A DNA stretch of 64,000 nt from Ascarosepion bandense (GCA_037127315.1 JBBBDQ010001451.1:1887001-1951000); one strand, 5' to 3'; counted from the stretch's first letter, positions 42,040 through 52,205 are shown. Numbers and translations: made by a program. The notes: generated from the letters alone by a model not told the origin.

Positions 42040-42378
42040 ACTCTCGCGTGGTCATGTGTGACGTCATGATCAGTGGTGCGATTTTCGCTTCCAGCACCCC
42101 GTATGCACGTGCTTGTCGTCGCTTTGAAAATTCTCCATGTAAACTAAAACAGACTGTCATTATTGATTGTTCGTACGTGAACTGTTTAATATATTGCAAT
42201 ATAATTGTCAGCTTTGTTAATGGCTTATCCTTCAATAAGGATTAAAAAATATGTATCACTGTTGTGATTTTCTTTCTTCTTTCAACGATAATGCTATTAA
42301 GCTTATCAGACGATATGAAAAGAATTTACATAAAATAAATAGGCAAAACTTATCTATGAATTTTAATGAAACACGCAT

Positions 42379-42390
<12 letters not shown>
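42040..42390 (+). repeat. Dispersed repeat R7, copy 2 (inverted relative to copy 1)
   Basis: Inverted match to 7065-7440: GTGGTCATGTGTGACGTCAT, GATTTTCTTTCTTCTTTCAA and AATGCTATTAAGCTTATCAG. Contains a palindromic TGACGTCA (CRE-like). Confidence 0.5.
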
Positions 42391-42425
<35 letters not shown>

Positions 42426-42518
42426 ACTATCTCTATATAATAGAAATTGTTTGATGAATGAAATATGAAGATAATAACATTTGCCTGATGATAATTTAAG
42501 CTTTTTTCTCTCGTAATA

Positions 42519-42747
42519 TGTTATAGGAAACACACCTATTCATCCGATAATGGACTGTCGCTCCTATATTGATAAGAGTTAACAGAAAGTTAACTCGAGT
42601 AGTACTTGAGAAGTTCTTGGGAAGTTCATGGAAGTTCTTTAGAGTTCTATTGGAGCTCAGTAGAACTACTAGACAGTTCATATTAGTCGGCAGTTAACAG
42701 AATACTAAGTAGTCAGCTTTCAGTGGAAGATTACCAAGTTCCTAACA
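42519..42747 (+). mobile_element. LTR (about 229 bp) followed by a primer-binding-like site
   Basis: Begins TGTTATAGGAA and ends TTCCTAACA, the TG..CA inverted termini of an LTR (TGTTA/TAACA). Three bases later TGGGTGCGTTAAG starts with the TGG expected of a tRNA primer-binding site. Internal AGTTC-rich repeats are present. No gag follows, so it is a 5' LTR plus leader of a truncated element. Confidence 0.5.
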
Positions 42748-42750
42748 TTT

Positions 42751-42763
42751 TGGGTGCGTTAAG
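42751..42763 (+). promoter_or_regulatory. Possible tRNA primer-binding site
   Basis: TGGGTGCGTTAAG starts 3 nt after the LTR end. The cognate tRNA was not identified. Confidence 0.35.
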
Positions 42764-43245
42764 TCGATTAGCAGCCGACATAGCACGATTATAACCTTCA
42801 GTGCGAAAGCTACCCGACAACATAATGAATTTGTTGAAGTTAAATTTGAGGAAGTATTACTAATTTAGTTAGGTTTATATATAATAATTTCTAATTTATA
42901 AAATAAAAATAATTTTACCTAACAATAATTGTAAATTAATTAATGATTTAATTTAGGGTAAAATACACAAGAATTATTAATCAATGTTTCGGAAACTACA
43001 GATTCAAAATAATATCATTAATCTGGCACATGTTTTATTCTCTGTAGTCGTTTGATAAACGACTTCCTATCAGATATAAAGAAACTTAGTTTCATCCAGA
43101 ATTATATATTATTCAAGAGATTTAATCCCTGGAAATCTGAAAAAAAATATTGCTATCTTCATATTTCACAACAAATAGAATATTTTCACTTGTAGATAAC
43201 GATTCTCACTTCAACACAGGCTGACACTGTATATCAAAATAGGGC

Positions 43246-43378
43246 AACTCGGCGTAGTGTAATGTTTAGCAAGCTTGTCTCGCTAGAACCAGTTATAACT
43301 GAGTAATGGGTTCAATCCTCATTTACTGTCCAATACTTTCGGCCTTGTACCGCATTTAACAGTCGCTTAAAAATCAAT
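43246..43378 (+). mobile_element. tRNA-derived SINE family F with 18-bp target duplication
   Basis: A 133-bp insertion: A-box-like GGCGTAGTGTAATG, B box GGGTTCAATCC (43308-43318), and a tail with TAACAGTCGCTTAAAAATC. TGTATATCAAAATAGGGC is exactly repeated at 43228-43245 and 43379-43396. Confidence 0.85.
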
Positions 43379-43534
43379 TGTATATCAAAATAGGGCTTGC
43401 TTGTTTTTACTCCTACCTGATGAATGATCTAATGAAATTGCTGACTTTCTCAAGATACAATGTTTCAATTTGTTTTTCTGCTAAATGACAGTTTGGTATA
43501 TCCAGTTATGAATTTGAGAGCGGAAGTGTAGAAA

Positions 43535-43866
43535 TAGATGTGCGTTATGGTGCAGTGGATAACGGCTCGGAACGAGAAACCGGGTAGCCGAGTTCGAATT
43601 CCAGTTGAATTCATTGCATTCACTTACGCGCAAATACCTTTGGGAAAGGTATTAATCCGTCTCTTCCCTCCAGTTATGGATTAAATAACAGGACAGGTTG
43701 GGTTCTATAGCCTCCAGTTATGGGTTAAATAACAGGACAGGTTGGGTTCTATAGCCTTGTAATGGCAACATACTGCGGGATAATCTCCTGCCCAGTCAGT
43801 AATGTCTCTTTCGAGACATGATCGCCCAAGCGTGTTTCACGTATAGCACTTAACTGACTGACTGAA
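43535..43866 (+). mobile_element. SINE family B with internal tandem duplication
   Basis: Head ATGTGCGTTATGGTGCAGTGG, B-box-like GAGTTCGAATTCC. A 42-bp segment (CCTCCAGTTATGG...TTCTATAG) is present twice, at about 43671 and 43713. The TCTACCGCAGAAAGC block is deleted. Confidence 0.85.
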
Positions 43867-43907
43867 TATAATAGTTGGAAACATGATTAAGGCTTCTACT
43901 GGTCATA

Positions 43908-43965
43908 AAGTGGGTGACCGGTTTTCAATTGTTATGAAATAATAAAATGATCCCCCACTAATTAT
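43908..43965. mobile_element. Mini-element M, copy 2
   Basis: CATAAAGTGGGTGACC ... GATCCCCCACTAATTAT. Same position relative to two SINE B parts as at 24.4 kb. Confidence 0.55.
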
Positions 43966-44182
43966 ACTTAGATTATATTACATTATTATATTATCTCATC
44001 TCCCTCCAGATATAAGTTAAATGGCAGGACAGATTGGGTTCTATAGCCTTGGCTGGCAACCAATCTACCGCAGAAAGCAATGGCAACCTACTGCGGGATA
44101 ATCTCCTGCCCAGTCAGTAATGTCTCTTTCGAGACATGATCGCCCAAGCGTGTTTCACATATGGCACTTAACTGACTGACTT
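43966..44182 (+). mobile_element. SINE family B, 3' part (composite second half)
   Basis: Starts near CTCATCTCCCTCCAGATATAA and ends CTTAACTGACTGAC. Confidence 0.8.
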
Positions 44183-44824
44183 TTGGACTGTTCTTAGATA
44201 TTGTAGAAGTATTTTAAAAAATATACCTTTATTTTTTTTTTTCTATTCGTTAATAGTTCTTCGATTTTTGAGTAACCTCGTAAAAGTTACTTTTTGTGCC
44301 TGCATTTTCAGTTCACATTGTTTACTAAAACATTTGTGTTAGTTTGAGAAATAATTGTAATAATGTTTTCTTCCAAAAAGAATACACGACTTTGGGATTT
44401 ATTGTTGTAGGTCGTATATAGGTTTCCTTATTTTCCATTATATTTTGTTGCGATCTGGTTTCTTGTTATAAATTTCCATCTGTCATTAGAAAATATTCTG
44501 CGCCTCACTTATTTATTATTTGTAAAGAATGTTCTTTGTTCATAGTTTCGCTATGTCCAGTTTTCCAATTATATTTTCTTCATTAGCTGTTGATTTTACA
44601 GCGACTTTGGAATATTCCATTATTTAACAAGTAAAAGCCATCTAAGAGACACTCATTTTCTGCTCTGCAGTTAGATGATATTTCTGATATTTCTGATATT
44701 CAGCGCTTTGACCTTTAAATATATCATATTTTAAAAGTATTTTTCACGATATATATATATATATATATATGGTGAAATATACTTTTAAAATATGATATAT
44801 TTAAGGGTCAAAGTGCTAAATATC

Positions 44825-44858
<34 letters not shown>

Positions 44859-44861
44859 CGT

Positions 44862-45038
44862 ATGTTACATTTATATAACACGGAAAATCCGCCTTCTTTT
44901 ATCGAACACCCATAGCTCAGTAGAATCACCGAGTGATATCAATTCGGTCGGTTTTCAATCCTGCCTGAAGCAATTGAATGTCTAACCGTACTGATGAGCT
45001 GTGATACAGCGAAATAGATCTGTCTGGGGATGACTATA
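44862..45038 (+). mobile_element. Ribozyme-SINE family A inside foldback
   Basis: TTACATTTATATAACACG, AATCCGCCTTCTTTTATCGA, A-box-like CCCATAGCTCAGTAG, B-box-like GGTTTTCAATCC, hammerhead domain, (TA)n. Confidence 0.85.
44980..45034 (+). ncRNA. Hammerhead ribozyme motif (family A), nearly complete
   Basis: Core CTGATGA (44991-44997), stem II GCTGT/ACAGC, GAAA, stem III ATA/TGT (one G.U), cleavage triplet GTC. Stem I CCGTA/TGGGG carries one G-G mismatch. Confidence 0.7.
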
Positions 45039-45245
45039 TATATATTAGCACTTTGACCCCTAAATATATCATATTTTTAAAGTATTTTTCACGATATATA
45101 TATATAGTTTTAAAATATGATATATTTAAGGGTCAAAGCGCTAAATATCATAAATATCATCTAACTGCAGAGTAGAAAATGACTATCCCTTCTTAGATGG
45201 CGTTTACTTGGTAAATAATGGATAATATATATATATCACAGCTCA

Positions 45246-45284
<39 letters not shown>

Positions 45285-45289
<5 letters not shown>

Positions 45290-45580
45290 TGTTGAAATGT
45301 GATAAAGCCAAACAGTTCTGTCTGCGGATGTCTACGCTCTCACATTCTGTGGAAGAAATGTTAGACTTTGAAAAAACAGTAGCTACTCAAACATCTAGGC
45401 ATCGTTCATCCAGTAATGAATTTGAACACTCTCAGCTACTGGTGTCTGTTACACTTATATAACACGCAAAATCCGCCTTCTTTTATCGAGCACCCATAGC
45501 TCAGTAGAATCACCGAGTGATGTCAATTCGGTCGGTTTTCAATCCAGCGAAACAGATCTGTCTGGGGATGAATATATATA
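45285..45580 (+). mobile_element. Ribozyme-SINE family A, rearranged tandem copy
   Basis: A decayed hammerhead end (CTGTTGAAATGTG, CAAACAGTTCTGTCTGCGG) at 45290-45332 is followed by the inter-unit stretch and a second head (CACCCATAGCTCAGTAG). A deletion then joins the B box to AGCGAAACAGATCTGTCTGG, removing the CTGATGA core. Confidence 0.75.
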
Positions 45581-45589
45581 TATATATAT

Positions 45590-46130
45590 ATTAGAATAAA
45601 TGATGTGTAGAAGTTTGTCAAAAGGTTCCCATTTTTCAGGGCTCATTTTTTCATCTGCTGTTGTGACTAGGATTTATTCTTATCTATATGAATTTGCTAT
45701 AATGTAATATTTTGGTATGTGTGTGGCTTTAGAGAAGATTAATTGCTTTTGATTGCTTTAGTCGTGTTGACTTCTTTTTAATATTAATTTATTTGCAGGT
45801 CGTTGATATTTATTTTATTGATTTTTATTGTTCAGGTTGTTAGTTTATATTTATTTTTTTTCATTGTGTTAATTTTTTGTTAACTCACGTAAATGGGTGT
45901 CTGCTTAATTGAGTTATAATGACTTGGTTTCTGTTTGTAAATTTCATTGACCTGTTTTATTGTTTTAGATTAACCGCTTTCATGTGTTAGAATATGTGAC
46001 CGCTTAAAGGATTTTAGGTTATAGTAAATTGTTTGTGTTGTTCTGTGTTACTTTATTGCTTTTTATTGTGTAGGTGGTTATTTTCTTTTTATTGCTTTTT
46101 ATTGTACTAATTTTTTTTCAGTTTGTGAAT
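45590..46130. other. No gene seen (T-rich)
   Basis: T-rich sequence with loosely repeating TTATTTTATTGTTTT-type phrases. Confidence 0.5.
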
Positions 46131-46151
46131 GTGTGTTCCGCTTAATTGCTC

Positions 46152-46155
<4 letters not shown>

Positions 46156-46199
<44 letters not shown>

Positions 46200-46262
46200 G
46201 AGAGAGAGATAGAGAGATAGAGAGACAGACATACAGGCAGAGAGAAGGAGAGAGAGAAAGAA
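46156..46262. repeat. (TA)n then (GA)n-rich microsatellite
   Basis: About 42 bp of TA followed by imperfect AGAG/ACAG repeats. Confidence 0.9.
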
Positions 46263-46840
46263 CAAAACATAAAAAGCGTCATGGTGTAATTGATGAATAT
46301 TATAAAAATGAGAATACAATAAAATATGTATTACCAAGATATCTCCAAAAGAATTAGTTTAAGGAAGAAAAAATATTGTATCTATTATATGATATTTCAA
46401 CAGAAAGGCCCAAAATTACACACCCCTTGAATGAAGAAAATATTAATAAAATTTAAATATTTTCTGTTCATTTATTTTCTATGGCTTATCAGATTATTTA
46501 ATCGTAGAAAATATCTTTAGATTGAAATTATATTTTGTGTGAATGCTGAGAATAATGATATTTTAGTGATACAAATATTACGAATTAAACCACATCCGGA
46601 AAGACAAGAGTTTGGATTCATAACATTCCTAAGTGTATTGAAGATCAAGCATCGCTTAGTCATGACTTATGAACCCAAATCTATTCAGACATTTGAAACA
46701 TGCCTGAATCATGACAACGATTTCGTCCTACCTATTTTTTATGCCCATCCAAATCAAATTTGGGAATAAACTATCCAAAATGAACTTATTTCTTTTTTCA
46801 AACAGTTTCTAACCTCAAGAAATACGGCATAAGACTATTG

Positions 46841-46990
46841 GACTCGGGCGTTTTGGCGCCGTCGTTTAGGTCTGGCCATTTGGTCGTGGTCGTTTGGGCG
46901 CCGTCGTTTAAGCCCGACCATTTGGGCGCCGTCGTTTGGGCCCGACAATTTGGGTGCCGGTTGACAGTTGGGCCCGGCCGTTTGGACTCT
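46841..46990. repeat. GC-rich tandem repeat, about 30-bp unit
   Basis: Four or five imperfect units of the type TTTGGGCGCCGTCGTTT + GGCCCGACCA, much richer in GC than its surroundings. A related block in the opposite sense lies at 47815-47930. Confidence 0.65.
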
Positions 46991-47120
46991 AGCTTATTTT
47001 CGATAACCGGGCGTTTTAACATTAGAAAAAGGGTGTGTTTATAAATGCAAACCGATTCAATAAACTCGGATTTACTAACACAATCTATATTATTTTATTT
47101 AAACTTGGCTAATATAATTG

Positions 47121-47433
47121 GTAATGGATGTGCGTTGTGGTACAGTAGATATCGGCTCGGGACGAGAAACTGGGGAGCCGAGTTCGAATTCCAGTTGAAT
47201 CCATTGCATTCACTTACGCACAAATACCCTTGGGAAAGGTATTTAATCCGTCTCTTCCCTCCAGTTATGGGTTAAATAGCAGGACAGATTTGGTTCTATA
47301 ACCTTGGTCAGCAACCAGTCTACCGCAGAAAGCAATGGCAACCTACTGCGGGATAATTTTCTGCCGAGTCAGTCATGTCTCGAAAAAGACATGATCGCCC
47401 AAGCGTGTTTCACGTATGGCACTTAACTGACTG
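47121..47433 (+). mobile_element. SINE family B
   Basis: Full-length. AATATAATTG at 47111-47120 and 47434-47443 is a 10-bp target duplication. The conserved hairpin has a variant loop (GTCTCGAAAAAGACAT). Confidence 0.85.
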
Positions 47434-47443
47434 AATATAATTG

Positions 47444-47675
47444 CCTTGCATAGATGATCGAATTGATGGATCTGAATAGTATGATAACGATGTTTTCCTG
47501 GAGTGGCGATGACAACTTTTATTGAAACATAAAAACAAGCTCAAAAAATGTAAAAACCTGCACTAAAAACCGTACAAAGTTTTATTTAGTTCACTTGGTA
47601 ATCAGGCTTCATCGCCACTTCAGGAAAACATCGTTATACTAATTCAGGTCTATCAAATTGATCATCAATGCAAGC
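47444..47675. mobile_element. Foldback MITE, about 232 bp, 66-bp arms
   Basis: The arm starting CCTTGCATAGATGATCGAAT (47444) pairs with the arm ending GATCATCAATGCAAGC (47675); shared core GATAACGATGTTTTCCTG...AGTGGCGATG. About 90% identity by eye; no coding. Confidence 0.7.
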
Positions 47676-47814
47676 CTTCTCAAGTACTCGACAGTATAAA
47701 TTTATAACGAATATATTGGAATTTTTCTCCATACAGACAGATTTACAATTAAAAGCATGTTCTTAAGATTTATAAATAAAATAACATTCATAAATTAAAA
47801 AGAAACTGTTTTGG

Positions 47815-47930
47815 CACCAGAACCGCCATCGCTAAATAGGCTGGCACGAAATCAGCTGGTGCCAAATCAGCTGTGCCTAAACGGCCACGCCCAAAACAAG
47901 CTGCGCTAAAACGTGACTTACCCCAAGAAA
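47815..47930. repeat. GC-rich degenerate tandem repeat, inverted partner
   Basis: Short units of GGCACGAAATCAGCTGG/GCCAAATCAGCTG/CCTAAACGGCCACGCC type, reading as the reverse sense of 46841-46990. Confidence 0.5.
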
Positions 47931-48214
47931 TACGTTCTGTCGTTGTGTTAGACAAGATATTTAGTCTACATTCTAAAATATTTGGAACAATAGACTTAAT
48001 TCATATTACTTGTATCATATGTGACGCTATTTGTTAAACGTTTTTTCGCAGGCTATCTGTATCATATTATATCATGATTTTATATGCATCTCAAATAATC
48101 TATGCATGTTTTAATATGTTGTCTTCCATGGCAACTTTCTGTTGTTTATTTTGTACTAAACTGAAGAAATTTTATTTTATATATATCATGCTTTAATTAA
48201 TTTTTTTTAAAAAT

Positions 48215-48395
48215 AATCATATCGCCTCAAGCAAGGCATTTTATTGCCCCTGTTTTGGATGGGGTTACATAGGAAAAAGTTATGAGAAAAAGTGACAGGT
48301 TATAGGAGGTGTCAGGAAGTGGGTAAGAGAAGGATGAGAATACTGATGAGAGTGGAGTGGACGGAGAAGGGAGCATGAGAGAGAAAATGACTGGC
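48215..48395 (-). pseudogene. CR1/L2-type LINE 3' UTR fragment
   Basis: The LINE 3' end ATGCCTTGCTTGAGGCGATA (minus strand) is at 48220-48240, followed by the 3' UTR; no coding part remains. Confidence 0.8.
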
Positions 48396-48458
48396 CATAA
48401 AGTGAGGGATCAGTTTATATGTTGATTGTAATGCAGAATTGATCCCCCAGTTTATATC
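48396..48458. mobile_element. Mini-element M, copy 3 (stand-alone)
   Basis: CATAAAGTGAGGGATC ... GATCCCCCAGTTTATAT, inserted in LINE-derived sequence without SINE B beside it, which supports independent mobility. Confidence 0.6.
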
Positions 48459-48487
48459 TACATTATAACAGTATAGAATTTCTTTTT

Positions 48488-48805
48488 TTATAATCATATT
48501 GCCCCAAGCAAGGCATTTTACTGCCACTGTTTTGCAGGAGGATTACATTGGAGGAAAGTTATGAGAAAGAGTGACAGGTTATAGGGGGTGTCAGGAAATG
48601 GGTAAGAGAAGGATGAGAATACTGATGAGAGTGGAGTGGATGGAGAAAGGAGCATGAGAGAGAGGATGCAGTTTAGTGAAATAGAAGATGACTGTTGACT
48701 TTACATTTAAATTCTTGGAGATTATAGCTGTCGGCAAAACAAGTAAATGGAAGGGAATTCCACAGGTAGGAAGTGCGAAAAAAGAAGCTGATGGAGTAGA
48801 ACAGA
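48488..48805 (-). pseudogene. CR1/L2-type LINE 3' fragment
   Basis: The 3' end ATGCCTTGCTTGGGGCAATA is at 48500-48520. Minus-strand coding up to FFALPTCGIPFHLLVLPTAIISKNLNVKS. A second 3' end only 280 bp from the previous one means two insertions or a duplication. Confidence 0.85.
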
Positions 48806-48889
48806 ATAATAGTTTAAACAAGTTATATAAAACAAGCGCTTTGTCATAAAAATCTGTTATCTGTTGGCATCGTTTCGACAAAAGTTTAA

Positions 48890-49700
48890 ATTCCGCGTTT
48901 ATATCATGTGGCTGCTTTGTAGGCAAAATTACACCATGCAAACGATTTCAACCGCATCCAGATTGTGTACTTTCCATTTGCGTAGATAATGATCAATTAC
49001 ACGTAAAAGGTCGTAGTCTGATGGTGCAATATCTGGGCAGACTGTTGCAACATTTCAGTGCCCGTGAAGTACCTCACGTTTACTATTTGTCATATTGACA
49101 GTGAGGCATGGATATGCTGTAAGAGTGTCCATCTGCCATCGACTAATGCCGGGTAGCGGGCTTTCAAAGTTTCATATACTCGCTACAGATATTGAACATA
49201 GAAATCAGTGCTCACAGAATGGTGATCTAGCAAAAATATAACGTGCAACTCGCCGAGTAATTCCACCGTAAACAGGACATGACCTTTTATAGCCACTGTA
49301 TCAACGAGGTCTGTCCGGTGCAAAGCCATTGATTCCTCTTATTGGTATTACGAAAATAGATCCGGTTTTCATGCCCAGTCATAATTGACACCAAAGACGG
49401 TCCTCTTTATAATTAATTGCAGTTGATTACGTCGACAGCGTCTGTTGACAGGGCTAAGATTAAAGAGATGCCGATTGATGGTGTTATACGAAAGACGAAG
49501 TCCTGCTAACAACATACGAGGTTTCGTCTTTTGCTGCGTTTAAAACACGTTAAGCAAGGCCCAATCTTCTAAAAATCGTTCTCCTTGACTCAGATTTGTT
49601 TTCGAGACTGGTAAACCCTTTTCTAAATTTTCTGGACTAGTTTTGCGATACACGTTCTTTAATTGATTCGGTTACTGACTTGGGGCTCATTTCATTTTTT
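48890..49700 (-). pseudogene. mariner-type transposase relic, catalytic part
   Basis: Minus-strand translations in shifting frames: VSIMTGHENRIYFRNTNKRNQWLCTGQT (the usual first catalytic Asp in TGDE is His), DHHS...STDFYVQ, YETLKARYPALVDGRWTLLQHI (second Asp region degenerate), APSDYDLLRVIDHYLRKWKVHNLDAVE (third Asp region). The D,D34D layout of mariner is recognisable but dead. Confidence 0.75.
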
Positions 49701-49929
49701 ATTATCTTCTTCTTCTTCGTGCCGTGCCTATTCAGGAAGTAGGTGATCATGGCCCTCCACATCTTCCTATCAGTTGTCACTCTTAATACCCTTTTTTTAA
49801 TATTCTAATCAATCCCTGTTCCACCATCCATCAAAACCTAATCGTTACTCAACTGTTCGGTTCATGGCATCCCCGACATCCTTCACAATGTCCGTTGAAA
49901 ATAATTCCAGAAATATAACAAAACCTATC

Positions 49930-50125
49930 TCACCAGTACGATTAGACATACGATTGCTTTTAGCCAGGATTGAAACCCGACTAAATTAACGTCCGTCGGA
50001 GATTCTAGCTCTGAGCTATGGGCGTTCGGTAGTAGGAGGCAAACTTTTAGTGTGTGATATACCATGTATACACACGCCAGTAGTGAGAGTGTTCCAATTC
50101 ATAACTGAATGAACGATATATAGAT
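49930..50125 (-). mobile_element. Ribozyme-SINE family A, truncated inside the ribozyme
   Basis: Minus strand: TCGTTCATTCAGTTATGA, GAACGCCCATAGCTCAGAG (A box), GGGTTTCAATCC (B box), GTCTAATCGTACTGGTGAG, then unrelated sequence. The break lies just after the first core strand. Confidence 0.75.
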
Positions 50126-50129
50126 GGTA

Positions 50130-51040
50130 GAGACCCAACTGACAAGTAGCAATTTTTGGCTGCGAAATATGTATTACCCATGAAACTGTAGAATATATAT
50201 AATATGTAATGTTCTTTCTAGACTATATATGTATATATATATTTTTCGGCAGCAACCTTTCTTCCAAGCAATCACCGTTCTCCCGCTTTTCCTGACTACG
50301 GCGAACAAGAAAGATTTAATTATATTTAAAAAAAAAAGTAAACAAAATAAATTACTTCGTAACAGTTAAAACAGGATGAAAAAATAACAAGAGCAGAGAT
50401 GAAACACCCTTGAAAATGGCTATAGAATTGGCTGAAAGCTTAAAAAGTTAAAAATTATAAACATTGTTTCTATTGTTCATCTTCAACAAAACCGGAAAGT
50501 ATTAAGATGCTGGAAAAACTTAATGTGATATCAATTAACTCTTCCTTGTCTGTATTCAATGAACCTTAGTAGGAGTTTTTACGTAATTGAAATATGAAAA
50601 AATTGTTAAAAACTGAAATACTCAAACACGCGTGGGTCTTTTCTCAACGTGACGAGAAGTAAACAAACGGGCTTTCTTTTCTGGGGAATATCTTTTTATT
50701 TGGCTTTTGTTTTCGACTGTGCAGTATTAACATCTTAAATTCTTCAAAGACCTATCATATGTTTGTTATTTCTTCTCTTATAGGTGTTGATCAATCGTTG
50801 ATGATTGTTTTACTTTGTTATTGAAATAAGGTTTTGCTTTTTTTTTGCATAATAACTTCTGGCTACAAATTTTATATTAAATCTTATCAATAACTTGAAG
50901 AAAATGTTGTTAGTACCAAATAATTTAACTCACGGTTCCTTTTGATCTCTAAATCAGTCGTATAAAATTTTATAATAAATTTTCAAAGGAGATTCGATTT
51001 ATTAATTTGATTTATACACTAACTTCATATATATATATTC
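50130..51040. other. No gene seen
   Basis: AT-rich unrecognised sequence with short (TA)n. Confidence 0.5.
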
Positions 51041-51060
51041 CATTTGTGAACGAGTTATTA

Positions 51061-51099
51061 CGCGACCTAGGTTTCTACCATTAGTCCCATCTTCAGGCG
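51061..51099 (-). ncRNA. Hammerhead-like candidate, Penelope terminal-repeat type
   Basis: Minus strand: stem I CGC/GCG, CTGAAGA (51090-51096), a decayed stem II (TGGGACT...GGTA), GAAA (51072-51075), stem III ACC/GGT with a 2-nt loop, cleavage triplet GTC. Stem I, stem III and both core strands are good; stem II is poor. Confidence 0.45.
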
Positions 51100-51497
51100 A
51101 TTTGCAATAACTGATTTTACCGTTTACCCTTTTTTTAAGAATGCTCACGTAACGGTGTTTTTTTTTAACGCTCACGTGACAGGGAATTTTGAACGCTCAA
51201 ATTTTAAAATTACAAGGAATTATGGCGTTTTCATCCATGGTTGTATGAACCTAAGAGTTATTTTTAGTATGATCATAATTTCCGTTCGTTCATTCAACAG
51301 TTCGCTTTTGTTTGGGAATACAAAACCTAGGTCATGTAAATAACACGTTTACAAATAGAAAATAATCAAAAGTTCAACAATATAATTGTACTGATAATTT
51401 TTTAATACAAATGTGTACTGGTCTAACGTTATTATGACCAGATATTAAGTAATTAAAAAAAAACTATATATATATATATATATAGTTTTTTGAAAAA

Positions 51498-51985
51498 CAA
51501 TAGCTACCCTGGCATGTACGCATCGCTCATTCAGTAATGAATTAGAGCACTCTGGCTATTAGGCGTTTATAATGATAATATACATGCTAAAAAGTCTGCC
51601 TTCTTTTACCGTGCGCCCATGACCCAGGGGTAGAATCGCCGACTGACGCCCCTTCAGTCGGGTTTCAATCCTGGGTTAAAAAGCAATGGGAGTCTAACCG
51701 TACTGATGAGTTGTGATTCAGCGAAACAGATCTGCCTGCGGATGACTATTTACGCTCTCACACCCTGATTGAGCACTCTGGAAGAATGGTAGACAACAAA
51801 AAAAAAACAATAGCTACACTGGCATATATGCATCGCTGATTCACTAATGAATTAGAGCACTCTGGATATTGGGCAGGTATAATGATAATATACATGCTAT
51901 AAAGTTTGCGTTCTTCTACCGAGCGCCCATAGCCCAGAGGTAGAATCGCCGACTGACGCCACTTCGGTCGGGTTTCAATCCTGGT
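51498..51985 (+). mobile_element. Ribozyme-SINE family A, tandem dimer (310-bp period)
   Basis: CAATAGCTAC starts at 51498 and 51808. Each unit reads CATCGCT(C/G)ATTCA(G/C)TAATGA, GAGCACTCTGG, ATAATGATAATATACATGCT, A box (CATGACCCAGGGGTAG / CATAGCCCAGAGGTAG) and B box GGGTTTCAATCC. Unit 1 continues through the hammerhead into a TTTACGCTCTCACA stretch and then directly into unit 2, which is truncated after its B box. Confidence 0.9.
51692..51746 (+). ncRNA. Hammerhead ribozyme motif (family A), GCC at cleavage site
   Basis: Core CTGATGA (51703-51709), stem II GTTG/CAGC, GAAA, stem I CCGTA/TGCGG intact. GCC replaces GTC, as at 16.3 kb. Confidence 0.7.
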
Positions 51986-51989
51986 TTAT

Positions 51990-52205
51990 CTGAACGGATG
52001 TGCAGCTAGTTTGATGAAACATGCGATCTGAGTTCAAATTACAGCAGAATTGGTTTATTTTTACATTCGCTTCTTATAATGCTACAGACGGAATGAACCA
52101 TCTGTGCTGACCCGACATTCTTTGGGTTAAATATCAGTCAAATTTGGACTCTTTAGCCGTGTTTTTACTAGTCTAGGAGAAGTACACGTCTGAAATCAAA
52201 ACCCT
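51990..52205 (+). mobile_element. Possible tRNA-derived SINE relic
   Basis: GGATGTGCAGCTAGTTTGAT then GAGTTCAAATTACAGCAGAA and GGGTTAAATATCAGTCAAAT follow the order of SINE B, but with strong divergence. It could be an old SINE B or a related family. Confidence 0.4.

Larger units (their letters stand above)
44615..45230. repeat. Large foldback (arms about 130 bp) with a SINE between the arms
   Basis: The left arm (from TTATTTAACAAGTAAAAGCC through TCTGCAGTTAGATGATAT and GCGCTTTGACC to ATCATATTTTAAAAGTA) is repeated in inverted order on the right (45100-45228). Each arm ends in a shorter palindrome (44692-44815 and 45047-45140) around (TA)n. A family A ribozyme-SINE occupies 44862-45038. Confidence 0.75.

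Noticed and set aside
42048..42245. Small host gene on either strand
   Set aside because: Overlapping open frames on both strands within repeat R7; no domain, and copy 1 does not keep the frame.
43420..43450. Hammerhead ribozyme at CCTGATGAATGATC...GAAATTG
   Set aside because: The core strands occur but no stem II or III can form.
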